Source of the DNA: Dipteronia dyeriana
Lineage: Eukaryota; Streptophyta; Magnoliopsida; Sapindales; Sapindaceae
Length of the DNA: 64,000 bases
NCBI GenBank assembly: GCA_032871835.1
Contig: CM065300.1
Coordinates: 10,001-74,000, forward strand
Direction of reading: 5' to 3'
A model generated the notes under the pieces. The model saw only the letters and a program-made list of their open reading frames with translations. It was not told the DNA's origin and made no database searches. The translations under genes were made by a program, and so were the position numbers. Of this stretch, positions 1 through 10,805 are shown piece after piece (within the stretch, counting starts at the first letter, position 1; each line of letters begins with the position of its first letter).

Positions 1-403
1 GGTATGAATGGACTTTTATGGGCTGATTTGATAGATAAGTTTTGTTTTTTTTCTCAGCATTGAGCTATGACAAAGCAATTAATAATAAACCAAAACAACC
101 GAATAATGAAATGAATGAATGATTTATTAAAATAACTCATTGAAGTCAATTTTGATCAAAACAACTGAATGATGAAACGAATGAATGATTTATTAAAATA
201 ACTCATTGAAGTAAATTCTGTGATTAGGAAATCAAATTTATAATTTATTTATGTTAAGAGAACCAAAATATTAAAATTTAATTTAAATTATATGTAAAAC
301 CGTGTTAGAGTCGGAAACAGTGAAATATTTAAAAGTCACTCAAAGTCACGCAAAGTAATCGTTCCTCTTTTTTGTCAGCCAAAAAACCTCACCTGATAGA
401 GCA
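1..403. repeat. AT-rich upstream flank with a two-copy 66-bp tandem repeat
   Basis: This AT-rich stretch lies upstream of the broken synthetase gene. Positions 91-156 and 157-222 are near-identical copies of one 66-bp unit (beginning CAAAAC, containing ATGAATGAATGATTTATT). No reading frame or obvious TATA box could be assigned. It may hold the old promoter of the gene that follows, but nothing here proves it. Confidence 0.6.
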
Positions 404-956
404 ATGGCAGCAACTCTCCCGCTGCTCGCCTCCGCGCCAAAAACCCATTATTCACCTCTTACTCTTCTCTTCTCTGTTACACGAAGGCCTCGAAACCCTA
501 GCTTTCTCTTCAATCCGCCGCCTCTGAGACGCCGTCGTTTTGGTCGAAATCTGTCTGCGGCTTCACCCCTTACTCTTCTCTTCTCTGTACCACGAAGCCC
601 CCGAAACCCTATTCAATCCGCCGCCTCTGAGACGCCGTCGTTTTGGTCGAAATCTGTCCGCGGCTGCGATTAGCACTTCTGCAGTTTAACAACAACAACA
701 TCGTTCTTCCTCGACCGATGCGACGAACAGTGAGTCAAAATGTTTCGGTTCCTACTTTTCAACATGTCATTCAAAGACTACAAATCTGATTGCAATTCAC
801 AATTTTCTTGATTCTTATTTTATTTTTTCCTTTTTTATCTTTTATTTTACTTTAATTTTTTTCTGCGGATTCTTGTTCTTTTGACTGACGAGATTATTCT
901 TACAGGAATATTGGGCGTCGGTTGGATGTGCCGTAATGCAATACAGCAACACGGAG

Positions 957-1942
957 GCAAGATTCTCTTCTATTCTCTCTTTTGGTCGTATTATGTTCAA
1001 TTTTAATTGCTTAAGAGGAAAATTTAATCTGCATTGATAATAATTAGGGTTTGTTTGAAGTATGTTTGCTTGTTTGTTTGTTTGCTGATAAGAAAGGAAT
1101 TTGGGGAAAGAAACAGAGAAGAAGAGAACAGAGGTTAAGAGAGTATTTTGATTTTTAACTGATAAAGTTTTATTCAATTCAATGGTGGAACCTAAATAGG
1201 CCTAACGTTACAACGTTACAAAGGATTTCCCAACACAATAGGGATCCTAACTTAGTGGAACCAGATACTGAAGAGAGCTTTCAGCCACTCCTTAACTTAA
1301 TAACTTAACCACTAACTTATTACTTGACTCTTTCAAAAGCAAAAATAAATACATGAAATAACTTGGCCACCACCCTAGCTTGTCACCCTCTATGCATATG
1401 ACTTGAAGACTGATTCCATGCACACAAGCAGGTGATGCAGTAGCAGCCTGTATCATATCATTTGCTCTTAGTAGTGATTCAATTTGATTTAGAATAAGTA
1501 ACATGTTAGTGAAGTTTTGTCGATTTTGATTTAGAATAAGTACCATGTTAGTGAAGTTTTCAAAGAATCGATTGTTGAGCTTGTGTAGTTGATAGTGGTG
1601 CATCCAAGTCTAGATTTTGAGAACTTTTTCTTGGTTCAACCACATAAAATAATGCTATACACCTCCCATCTCCCCCAAAAAAAAAACTTTAGAAAGAGTT
1701 GGACAACTATATATATCTTAGCTTGTGGGGTTTTTTTCTTTCTGTGAGTTTTTCTTTTTTCACTTTCTGTGAGCTGTACACATCATGTCAATGTAACAAT
1801 ATTATAACTCAAAAGTGCATATGCGCTTTAGTTATAATATTGTTACATTGACATGATGTGTATAGCTCATGTATTTTGTTTCATCACATTTTCTTGTTTT
1901 CTTTTCACACGGCTGGATCTTTATTACCTATGTGCTTGATAG
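957..1942. other. Enlarged intron of the synthetase pseudogene
   Basis: This stretch replaces the place where the largest alpha-domain exon should be. It holds AT-rich DNA, a short tandem duplication of about 41 bp around 1,483-1,560 (each copy carries GATTTAGAATAAGTA and ATGTTAGTGAAGTTTT) and the foldback at 1,771-1,868. The segment 1,170-1,620 has no recognisable relative; an inserted transposon fragment is possible. The upstream exon donor (956/957) reads GAG|GCAAGA, a GC donor instead of GT. Confidence 0.5.
1771..1868. repeat. Near-perfect 98-bp palindrome
   Basis: Positions 1,771-1,809 and 1,830-1,868 are 39-nt inverted copies differing at one position. The loop between them is itself close to palindromic around GCATATGC, so the whole 98 bp folds on itself. 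It lies in the pseudogene intron just upstream of the third exon remnant. It could be a small foldback transposon or a hairpin-RNA precursor; no target-site duplication was identified. Confidence 0.8.
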
Positions 1943-2466
1943 GTATTGATGTTAATGCACATGACATACGACTTGTGGAAGACACTGGGAGATTTCGGTA
2001 ATTTTATTAATTTTTGTTGTTTGGTTATAATTTTTTTTCCCATATGACAGTCTTATGCAATTTTTATAAACTAACTAGTTTGGCGAGATATGAACTTTTT
2101 GGTTGGCTTTTCGTACGCGAATTTTATTTTTGAGTTTGCTTTTATTGATTAAAACAACAAATGGTGATTGATTGTGTAGCATGCATGCTTTCCATATGCT
2201 TTCTCAATCATGTGCTTGGTGCATGGGGTTTGGGCTAGGAAATCGGATGGATGGGATGGAAATCACACAATTCACCTACTTCCAACAGGTATTTGGAAGT
2301 TACGGCTTCTGTACTAATATTTCAGTGCTCATAATAATTATTTTCTTTTGCTGAGAAGTTCAATTTTCGCTCTCTCTTTGTTTCTCTCAATAGGCTGAAA
2401 GTTTGCAATTGTCTCCGATATCCGTTGAAATTACTTATGGTCTTGAGCGTGTCCTTTTGTTGCTTT

Positions 2467-2984
2467 ACGTCATTGAAATTCTTTTCCATCTTCATTTTTA
2501 TTTTTTCAGCATTATAAGTTTACTTCTTAATTTTATTGTCCTTTTTTATTCTTAGATGTACAAGACCATTACAAATCTATCATCTCTATGTAAAAATAAT
2601 TTATGGTTGGTATGGCTCCATAATATACAGAATTTCCGTGGTAACTTAGGCTTAAATCTAATAATACAAACAACTTACAATGTATGTGTTTTTCCTGTGT
2701 CATGGACATGCTTAGAAGATTGTGGGTAAATGATGATTGGTAACACTATTCTCTGCAGAGGTTTTGAGATCTTCGAGCATGTGTAAAAAGTTTAGTGATT
2801 TTTTAAAATTATAAATCCTACATTGGCTCTTAATTTCCTTGCTAAAAATTATTCACATCTTTTTTTTAGTTATTAATATAGATGATGAATTAGCCTCCGG
2901 AATATCTATGTTTATGTAAGATTGGAATTCATGTTAAACTTATTGAGATTGATTTTTTTTTTATCAGATTGATTTATTTCTATT
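2467..2984. other. AT-rich stretch without recognised features
   Basis: No synthetase exon, repeat array or transposon end was recognised here. The stretch ends where homology to the right arm begins, so it contains the outer left edge of the inverted duplication. Confidence 0.5.
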
Positions 2985-4783
2985 AAAATACCTTTTACTC
3001 TGCATTACTATTATCTTCCTACGAGTAGAACTTCAGCAATTGTAAATTCGACCTCATCACTTCTATTATGCCATTTTCGTAAGAGTTGAATAATATCAGG
3101 TACTGAATGTTGCACTACTGGTTCTCTATCGGAAGATGTAGTTTTTGAAATTGCTGATTCTAAGGGTGACATTGATATAACTTTTTTGACTAGAATTTCA
3201 TTAATTCTAGCATTCTATACTGGAAGATGTAGTTTTTGACATTGATTATAGGCTTATAACATTCTATTTAGCAATCATTAAACTCTTTTATACACGAGAG
3301 ATATGTGATATATATTTAGAAGAGGATGAAAATAGGTTTAAACCTTTATTTGTGATCTTATTAAATCAAATGGTTATTGTGTGGTGGCCGCTTTTATTTG
3401 CTTAGGAGCCTAATTAGTAAATTGTTTGTTCGGGTGTTTGTTGAATGCTTAGGTTACTTTCTTTTATGGAATTATAGATTTAATTTCATTTGAGGTTTAC
3501 TAATTTTTGTTATTGTGAAGAAATGAATGAACAAGTTGAGTGGAAAACTCAAAAAGGTTGTGTTGATGACTTGTTTTTCATCTTCCATTGAACCTCATAT
3601 TCTGAACCATCCCTCCTTGACCACAAAAAGGGAAATCATAAAAAGTGTTATGAAGTGTACTTGGGTTTGTGTTTGGTGGCCAGAGTGGTGAGTGTGGGTC
3701 TGTGCAAGTGTGAGAAGGTTTGGTCTGAATGTGTTTTGGGTGTGGGTGTGGATCTACGTTTTCTTTTCACTTCTTTTCATGTTCTAGGCTACTGTGGATG
3801 TCTTTGGCAGCTGCTGTGGATTCAAGTTCCAAAAACAAGAAAGAAGATTCACGATCAGGTGCATGAGTTCTATTTTATTTTTGTTGGTGTCATAAGATAC
3901 ATGAATCTGTTCCTAATTTACATGTATTTGTCTGTTGCTACTCTATTTCGCAGTCAAGAAGTTGGAGATTCATGTAAAGTATTCCATATTCAAGAGGTTT
4001 AAAGTATCGATGTGCAATCTTTTCAATTTCTAACGGTAAGAGAGGCCGTTCTAAGGGTTTTGAGGTAATTTTTAAGTATTTTATTTTTAGTTTGCCTCGA
4101 TTAATCAACATTAATTCGAAAGATTTTGGTGAATGCACAATTCCGTTGATCAATTATGCTTTTGAAGGAAATATATCTGTTCATTTTTTACACATTATCT
4201 GCTTATTTGCAAAATGGAATCTTCTATTTTATTTTTACTGGTATCATCATATTCATGAATGTGTTGCTTATTTAGTTGTATTTGTGTAGCTACTCTTTCG
4301 CATTCAAAAAGTTGGTAGTGTGGTTATCTGCATTGTGATCAGAGGGGACTTTCCATATTCGTGATCGTCCTCCGACCGGAGATGTAGTCTGTGCTCGATC
4401 CTGCTTCCGCAATAGAAATTCGGATTCTGGTGGTGAACAGTAATCCGAAATTCCTTTCCTTTATTCATTGAATTTACTTTCATTAGTATCAGAGCATGCT
4501 TGGGATTGTATTCTGGTAGAATATGCCATGTTTAGGAATTGATTTTTATGCTTGAATGCTTCACAATTCATTAATTGCATAACACCCACACACTTGTTAC
4601 ATTTCGTTTATTGTGGAATGTATGTATACATGTATATGTCATTATTTGTTTTGGAAATGCATGCCTTGAATTGACTTCAAAATTCTGAGAATTTTAAAGA
4701 ATTAAAATTAGAACTCATGACGGTGATCAATGTTTTTAAACTCGAAAGGTGAGGTGAGGCGGTAGCCTCGATCGGAAAATGGA
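2985..4783 (+). repeat. Low-copy outer segment of the left arm
   Basis: This is the only extended part of the arm that is not simple repeat. It matches 51,885-53,675 in inverted orientation with frequent substitutions and few indels. Recognisable pieces include an exon-like segment at 3,788-3,858 and a repeated ATACTGGAAGATGTAGTTTTTG near 3,220 (related to a copy near 3,130). Open frames such as 3,655-4,002 are not convincing as genes. It may be downstream DNA of the old synthetase locus or part of another broken gene. Confidence 0.6.
3788..3858 (+). other. Exon-like segment conserved in both arms (left copy)
   Basis: TTCTAG precedes a 71-bp segment that ends in GATCAG|GTGCAT, a plausible acceptor and donor. 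An ATG at 3,798 opens a frame reading MSLAAAVDSSSKNKKEDSRS. The right-arm copy has the same length and an open frame with A-to-V, E-to-Q and S-to-P changes and no indel. This suggests a former coding exon with a start codon. I do not recognise the protein, and conservation could simply reflect the recent duplication. Confidence 0.35.
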
Positions 4784-5222
4784 AAGATGTAGATGTAGAT
4801 GTAGATGTAGATGATGTAGATGTAAATGTAGATGATGTAGATGTAGTATATGATTTAGATATAGATGTAGATGTAGATGATGATGAAGATGTAGATGTAG
4901 ATTATTTAGATTATGTAGATTTAGATGTAGATGATGTATAACGATGTAGAAGATGTGGATGATGAAGATGTAGATGTAGATGTAAAAGATGATGATGATG
5001 TAGATGTAGATGTTGTAGATGTAGACGTAGATGTAGACATTGTAAATGTAGATGTAGACATTGTAGATGATGTAGATTTAGATGTAGATGATGCATGTCG
5101 TGAATTGACTTCAAAATTCTAAGAATTTTAGAGAATTAAAATTAGAACCTATGACGGTGATCAATGTTTTAAAACTCGAAAGATGAGGCGAGGCGTAAGA
5201 CTCGATCGGAAAATGGAATGAT
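4655..5222 (+). repeat. Two-copy border module at the start of the hexamer arrays
   Basis: A block of about 130 bp (TTGACTTCAAAATTCT through ACTCGATCGGAAAATGGA) occurs at about 4,655-4,785 and again at 5,093-5,217, each time followed directly by a GATGTA array. The right arm keeps a single copy at about 51,885-52,000. The duplication is therefore private to the left arm, or one copy was lost on the right. Confidence 0.75.
4784..5094 (+). repeat. GATGTA hexanucleotide array 1
   Basis: Imperfect (GATGTA)n with GATGAT, GATTTA and GATATA variants. One frame reads as alternating Asp and Val, which is a by-product of the repeat. The array starts directly after the border module and has mirrored counterparts at the outer part of the right arm. 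Confidence 0.9.
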
Positions 5223-5870
5223 GTAGATGTAGAAGATATAGATGATGTAGATGTAAATGATGTAGGTGTAGATATAGATGTAGATGTAGAAGATGTAGAA
5301 GATGTAGAAGATGTGGATGATGTGGATGATGTGGATGTAGTAGATGATTTAGATGTAGAAGATGTAGAAGATGTAGAAGATGTGGATGATGTGGATGATG
5401 TGGATGTAGTAGATGATTTAGATGTAGATGATGTGGATGTAGTAGATGACTTAGATGTAGATGATGAAGATGTAGAAGATGAAGATGTAGATTATGTAGA
5501 TGATGTAGATTTAGATTTAGATGTAGATGATGTAGAAGATATAAATGTAGATGATGTAGAAGATGTGGATGATGATGATGTAGATGATGTAAACGACGAT
5601 TATGATGATGATGTAGATGTTGTAGATGTAAATGTATAGGTAGATGTAGATGTTGTAGACGTAGACGTAGATGAAGATGTAGATTATGTAGATGTAGATG
5701 AAGTAGAAGATATAAACGTAGATGATGATGAAGATGTAGAAGATATGGATGATGAAGATGTAGATGTATATGATGATGATGATGATGATGATGTAGATGT
5801 AGATGTTGTAGATGAAGATGAAGATGTAGATGTAGATATTGTAGATGTAGATGTAGATGTAGATGTATAA
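5217..5870 (+). repeat. GATGTA hexanucleotide array 2
   Basis: Imperfect (GATGTA)n with GAAGAT interruptions, following the second border module. A 108-codon Asp/Val frame at 5,313-5,639 is explained by the hexamer period being a multiple of three. Towards 5,870 the array passes gradually into the TATAATATTAGAAGTAGATG minisatellite, suggesting one grew from the other. Confidence 0.9.
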
Positions 5871-7920
5871 TATTATATTAAAAGTAAAAGTATAATATTA
5901 GAAGTATATTATTAGAAGTAGATGTATAATATTAGAAGTAAAATTAGATGTATAATATTAGAAGTTAGAAGTATAATATTAGAGGTAGATGTATAAAATA
6001 GATGTATAGTATTTTATTAGAAGTAGAAGTAGAAGAATAATATTTGTAGTATAATATTAGAAATAGAAGTATAATATTAGAAGTAGAAGTATAATATTAA
6101 AGTATAATATTAGAAGTAGATGTATAATATTATATTAGAAATGGAAGTATAATATTAGAAGTAGATGTATAAGTAGATGTATAAAGTAGATGTATAATAT
6201 TATATTAAAAGTAGATGTATAATATTAGTAGTAGAAGTATAATATTAGATGTAGAAGTAGAAGTATATTATTAGAAGTAGATGTATAATATTATATTAGA
6301 AGTAGATGTCTAATATTAAAGTTTATTACTAGAACTAGAAGTATAAGTATTAGAAGTAAATGTATAATATTATATTAGAAGTATATATATAATATTAGAA
6401 GTAGAAGTCAAAGTATAATATTAGATGCAGATGTATAAATTTTTATCATAAGTAGATATAGAAGTATAATATTAGAAGTGGAAGTATAATATTAGAAGTA
6501 TAAGTGTAGTGTTAGAAATAGATGTATAATATTAGAAGTAGAATCTTAGAAGTAGAAGTAGAAGTAGAATCTTAGAAGTAGAATCTTAGAAGTAGAAGTA
6601 GAAGTAGAAGTAGAATCTTAGAAGTAGAATCTTAGAAGTAGATGTATAATATTATATTAGAAGTAGAAGTGTAATATTAAAAGTAGAAGTTTAATATTAC
6701 GTTTTAAAATTATTTTTATGCTTGGAAGCGAGAGCGGGAGTGGTAGCGGAAGCATTAAGTAACTTTTACTTTCTTTTATTTTAATTTTTAAAATTGTTTT
6801 TAAGCTGGAGCAAGATAATATTAGAAGTATTTGTATTATATTAGAAGTATTTGTATTATATTAAAAGTAGAAGTATAAAGTAGAAGTAGAAGTAGAATAT
6901 TAGAAGTAGAATATTAGACTTAAAGTATAATATTTGAAGTATATGTATAATATTTGAGGTAGGTGTATTATATTAGATGTATAATATTATAAGTAAATGA
7001 ACAATATTGTAGTAGAAGTAGAAGTATATTATTAGATTTATAATATTAGAAGTAGATGTATAATATTAGAGGTAGATGTATAATATTATATTAGAAGTAG
7101 ATGTATAATATTATATATAGATGTATAAAGTAGATGTATAATATTATATTATAAGTAGAAGTATAATATTAGAAATAGAAGTATAATATTAAATGTAGAT
7201 GCATAATATTCGAGATAGATGTATGATATTATATTAAAAGTAAATGTATAATAATAGAATTGAAGTATAATATTAGAGTTAGATGTATAAAGTAGATGTA
7301 TAATATTATATTAGAAGTAGATGTAGAAGTATAGTATTAGATTTATAATATTACAAGTAGATGTATAATATTAGAGGTAGATGTATAAAGTAGTTGTATA
7401 ATATTATATTAGAAGCAGATGTATAATATTAGAAGTAGAAGTATAATATTAAAAGTAGATGTATAATATTATATTAAAAGTAGATTTATAATTTTATAAG
7501 TTGAAGTATAATATTAGAGGTAGATATATAAAATAGAAGTACAATATTAAAAGTATAATGTTAGAAGTAGATGTATAATATTAGAAGTAGAAGTAGAAGT
7601 ATAATATTAATAGTAGATGTATAAATTAGATTTATAATATTATATTAGAAGTAAATGTATAATATTGAAAGTAGAAGTAGAAGTAGAAGTAGAAGTATAC
7701 TATTAGAAGTAAAATTATTTAGAAGTAGATGTAAAATATTTGAAGTAGAAGTATAATATTAGAAGTAGATGTATAAAGTAGATGTATAATATTATATTAC
7801 AAGGAGATGTATAATATTATATTATAATATTCTATTAGAAGTAGAAGTAGAAGTATAATATTAAAAGTAAAATTATAATATTAGAAGTAGCTGTATAATA
7901 TTAGAATGTAATATTAGTTG
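5870..7920 (+). repeat. ATATTAGAAG-type minisatellite block 1
   Basis: Tandem 18-22 bp units, mostly TATAATATTAGAAGTAGATG and shorter or longer forms. One GGGAGCGGG-type unit interrupts the block at about 6,690-6,815 and contains ATGCTTGGAAGCGAGAGC, an empty site for the hAT element found at 11,878. AT content is very high and there are no coding frames. Confidence 0.9.
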
Positions 7921-8725
7921 GGGTAACTTTCTTTCATTTTACATTTTCAATAAGGTTGTGAGCGTGAGTGATGCCAATTGTTTTTGTAATTCTTTTATTT
8001 TACTTTTTTTTTTTGTTTTACGTTTTTAATTTTTTTTTTTAAGTTTGGGAGCAGGATCAGAAGTATTGAGGTAACTTACATTTACTATTTTTTTAATTTT
8101 TTTTTTTTAAATTGTTTTTTCCGTTGGAAAGTTGGAGCTTGAGCAGGAAAAGGTGCTGAAGCGCTGTTTTAATCTTCAATATTTTAAATTGTTTTTATGC
8201 TAGGAAGCTGGAGTTGAAGCGGGAGCGTTGAGGTAAATTGTTTTTTTATTATTATTATTTTAACTTTGGTCTCTTTTATTTTACCTCTTTTGAATTTGTT
8301 TTCCATGATAGGAAGTTGGTGCGGGAGAGGGAGAGAGAGCGAGAGTGGGAGTGCAGAGGTAATTTTTTTTTTTTTTTACTTTATTTTATTTAACATTTTC
8401 AAAATTGTTTTTTAAGCTAGGAGGTGGGAGCAACGAAAACGTTAAGGTAACTTTCTTTCTATATACTTTATTTTATTTTACTTGTTCAAAATTATTTTTT
8501 AAGATTGAGAGCAGGAGTGGGAGCGCTACTGTAACTTTATTTTACTTTAATTTTATTTACTTACTTTTTCTTTAAAAATGTTTTTTAAGCTCGGGAGCGG
8601 GAGCAGAAACAGTAGCGGAAACGTTAAGGTAATTTTCTTTTACTTTCTTTTATTTTATGTTTTTAATAAAATATTTTTTAAGCCTAGGAGCGGTAGCAGA
8701 AGCGTTTAGGTAACTAGAACCAAAC
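7920..8725 (+). repeat. GGGAGCGGG/T-rich tandem units, block 1
   Basis: Units of about 75-110 bp. Each has a purine-rich core (variants of CTGGGAGCGGGAGCG...GAG) followed by GTAACTTTCTTTTACTTT, further T-rich DNA and TTTTTTAAG. The TTTTTTAAG|core|GTAAC arrangement resembles a short exon between introns. No long open frame crosses the block. Confidence 0.85.
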
Positions 8726-8930
8726 AATTTATATGTTTATTATGGAGTCAAGAGTACGTTTATTGTTGAGTCAAACTTTTGGTACATATTCTAGTGGTAT
8801 AGTTATTATAGTATTTCTCAGCTTTGCAATGGTTGTCACTTGACAGTAGTATTTTTAAGGAGTAAGGGTTGGAGTAGGATTTGTAAGAGCAGGAGCATGA
8901 GGATTAGCATGGTGATTAGATTGCTTGCTT
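8725..8930 (+). repeat. Conserved M module, partial copy
   Basis: This copy carries the AACCAAACA...ATGTTTATT, AGTGGTATAGTTATTATAG and TTTCTCAGCTTTGCAATG elements of the M module but lacks the upstream half (GACTTGGTAAGTTAAATA). It lies directly between a GGGAGCGGG block and a CTTGC array. Fuller copies are at 10,350, 15,410 and 17,030 and, inverted, at 36,665, 45,905 and 47,460. Confidence 0.75.
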
Positions 8931-10255
8931 GCTTGTTTATTTTGTGTGTATTTTAATTTCATTTAATGTGTATTCCTTGCTTGCATGCTTGCTTATTCTG
9001 TGTATTTTATTTTTATTTAGTGTTTGTGTTTTTGTGTTTTGCTTGTTTGCTTTCTTATTTATTGTGTATTTTGCTTGTTTGTAGGTTTGTTTTGTGGGTG
9101 TGTTTATTTTAATTTGATTTATTGTGTATTTTGTTTGCTTGCAGCAAGCAAGCAAAATACACAATTTGTATTTGTATTTTATTTATGTTTATTGTGTGCG
9201 TTTTGCTTGCTTGTTTATTTATTGTATGTGTTTTGCTGCATGCTAGTTAGTTTGCTTATTTATTGCATGTCTGTGTATTTTATTTTTTTATTTATTGTGT
9301 ATATTTTGTTTGCTTGCTTTCTTCCTTGCTTTATTGTGTGTATGTGTATATTTCTTGCTTGTGTGTGTGCGCGTTTGTTATTTATTGTGTATATTTTGCT
9401 TGCTTGCTTTCTTTTGTGTTTGTGTGCATTTGTTATTTATTGTGTGGACTGCCTTGCTTGTTTGCTTGCGTTTATTTTACTTGCTTGCTTTATGTATGTT
9501 GTTTTTTTGCTTGCTTGCTTGTTTATTTATTGTGTGTTTTGCTGCTTGCTAGTTGGCTTGCTTATTTATTGCATGTGTCTGTATTTTATTTATTTATTTA
9601 TTGTGTATATTTTGTTTGCTTGCTTTCTTTCTTGCTTTATTGTGTGTATGTGTATATTTCTTGCTTGCTTGTGTGTGTGTGCGTTTGTTATTTAGTGTAT
9701 ATTTTGTTTGCTTGCTTTCTTGTGTGGACTGGCTTGCTTGTTTGCTTGTTTTGTTTGTGTTTATTTTACTTTATGTATTTTGCTTGTTTGCTTGTATGTG
9801 TGCACTTGTTGTTTACCGTGTGTGTTGCTTGCTTGCGTATTGTGTGTGTATCTTGCTTGCTTGCTTCCCTATTGTGTGTATGTGTTTTGTTTTTTCACTT
9901 GCTTATTGTGTGTATGTGTTTAATTTTTTGATTGCTTGCTTGCTTATTGTGTGTATCTTGTTTGCTTATTATTTGTGTATCTTGCTTGCTTGCTTGTGTG
10001 TGGGCGCTTGTTATTTATTGTGTTTGTGTGTGTTTTATTTTTTTGCTTGCTTGCTTTCTTATTGTGAGTATCTTGCTTGTTTACTTATTATGTGTATCTC
10101 GCTTGCTTATTGTGTGCACGTGTATGTATATACTGCTTATTGTGTTTGTGTATATTTTGTTTGTTTGCTTTCGTGCATTTCTTGTCTGCTTATTGTGTGT
10201 ATATCTTGTTTGCTTGCTTGTTTATTGTTAGTTACTCTGTGTGTGCATGTGGTTA
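8930..10255 (+). repeat. CTTGCTTG/TGTGTATTTTG array, block 1
   Basis: Tandem array of CTTGCTTG runs alternating with TTATTTATTGTGTGTATTTTG-type units. All three plus frames stay open over long distances (for example 9,553-10,392, 279 codons) because the repeat rarely forms a stop. The products are Cys/Leu/Val-rich strings with no domain. The array closes with GTGGTTAGCATGAG, an end module seen at the edges of the other CTTGC arrays too. Confidence 0.9.
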
Positions 10256-10805
10256 GCATGAGCAATAACAGGATTAGGATTAGCTGTAACTCGTTAGTGC
10301 TGGGGAAGTGTTTTTGTCATTTTCACTTTCTTATTACTTTTTCTAACATGTCTAGTGTTGTCAAATTTAGGAGCAAGAGCAAGAGTACATGAATTAAGCA
10401 TTTTATCCACATGGACTTGGTAAGTTAAATATTTCTATTTGAGGTAGGAAATCTCTGACCGTAAAACCAAACATTTCATATGTTTATTGAGGAGTAAAGC
10501 ATATGTTTATTGTTGAGCCAAGCTTTTGATAAACATTCTAGTGGTATAGTTATTATAGCATTTCTCAGCTTTGCACTGCTTGACACATGACAGTTCTAGT
10601 GGTAGGAGTAGGAGTTTGATTTGTAGGAGGATTCGGAGCAAAAGCTGGAGCTGGATCAAGAGCAGGAGCAAGAGTAGTATGATTACCTGGGTCAACAGTA
10701 GCATTAGGATTAGAATTAAGATTGGCATTAAGGTTCAAATTAATGCCAACTGTTTTTAGAATAATAGGATTATCTGCATTAGGATTAAGATTGTTAGGAT
10801 TTGAA
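10255..10805 (+). repeat. M module copy followed by AGGATTAGG-type repeats
   Basis: 10,350-10,600 is a full M module: TGTCAAATTTAGGAGCAAG, a short segment ending GGACTTG|GTAAGTTAAAT, then the AACCAAACA and TTTCTCAGCTTTGCA elements. Around it are short imperfect AGGATTAGG and AGGAGTAGG repeats. No gene was recognised. Confidence 0.7.

Larger units (their letters stand above)
404..2466 (+). pseudogene. EDD1: Broken organellar glycyl-tRNA synthetase gene (alpha-domain part)
   Basis: The intact plant enzyme (EDD1 type, bacterial-like alpha plus beta fusion) charges tRNA-Gly in chloroplasts and mitochondria. Five exon remnants are readable. 404-783 encodes a basic, Ser/Arg-rich transit-peptide-like start and ends in SVPTFQHVIQRLQ. 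906-956 reads EYWASVGCAVMQYSNTE. 1,943-1,997 reads IDVNAHDIRLVED. 2,212-2,288 reads VLGAWGLG, then MDGMEITQFTYFQQ. 2,394-2,466 reads AESLQLSPISVEITYGLERV. It is disabled. The first reading frame stops at 673 after an internal duplication and is out of frame with the SVPTFQ segment. The first donor after 783 is not GT. The large exon between the second and third remnants (normally GAGTMNPLTF through to the repeat of Leu-Gly) is missing. A base is lost after VED. TGG has become TAG at about 2,236-2,238, and a further base is lost just after it. Everything beyond LERV, including the beta domain, is absent. Confidence 0.87.

Noticed and set aside
3655..4002. 115-codon frame conserved partly in the right arm
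   Set aside because: The frame starts and ends differ between the arms, its composition follows the DNA, and it contains the splice-like borders of the smaller exon-like segment in another frame.
5313..5639. 108-codon Asp/Val-rich open frame (and the 4,911-5,122 frames)
   Set aside because: It is the direct translation of a GATGTA hexamer array whose period is a multiple of three; no start context, no domain, and the array is variable between arms.
6685..6700. TAATATTAC, identical to the nonanucleotide of geminivirus replication origins
   Set aside because: It lies in an AT-rich minisatellite full of TAATATTA units with no stem flanks and no Rep-like gene, so chance is enough.
9024..10392. 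Long overlapping Cys/Leu/Val-rich frames up to 279 codons (also 15,851-16,958 and 46,284-47,224)
   Set aside because: All three frames of the CTTGCTTG/TGTGTATTTTG repeat lack stops, so length carries no meaning. The strings have no domain, and relatives in other arrays are interrupted at random.
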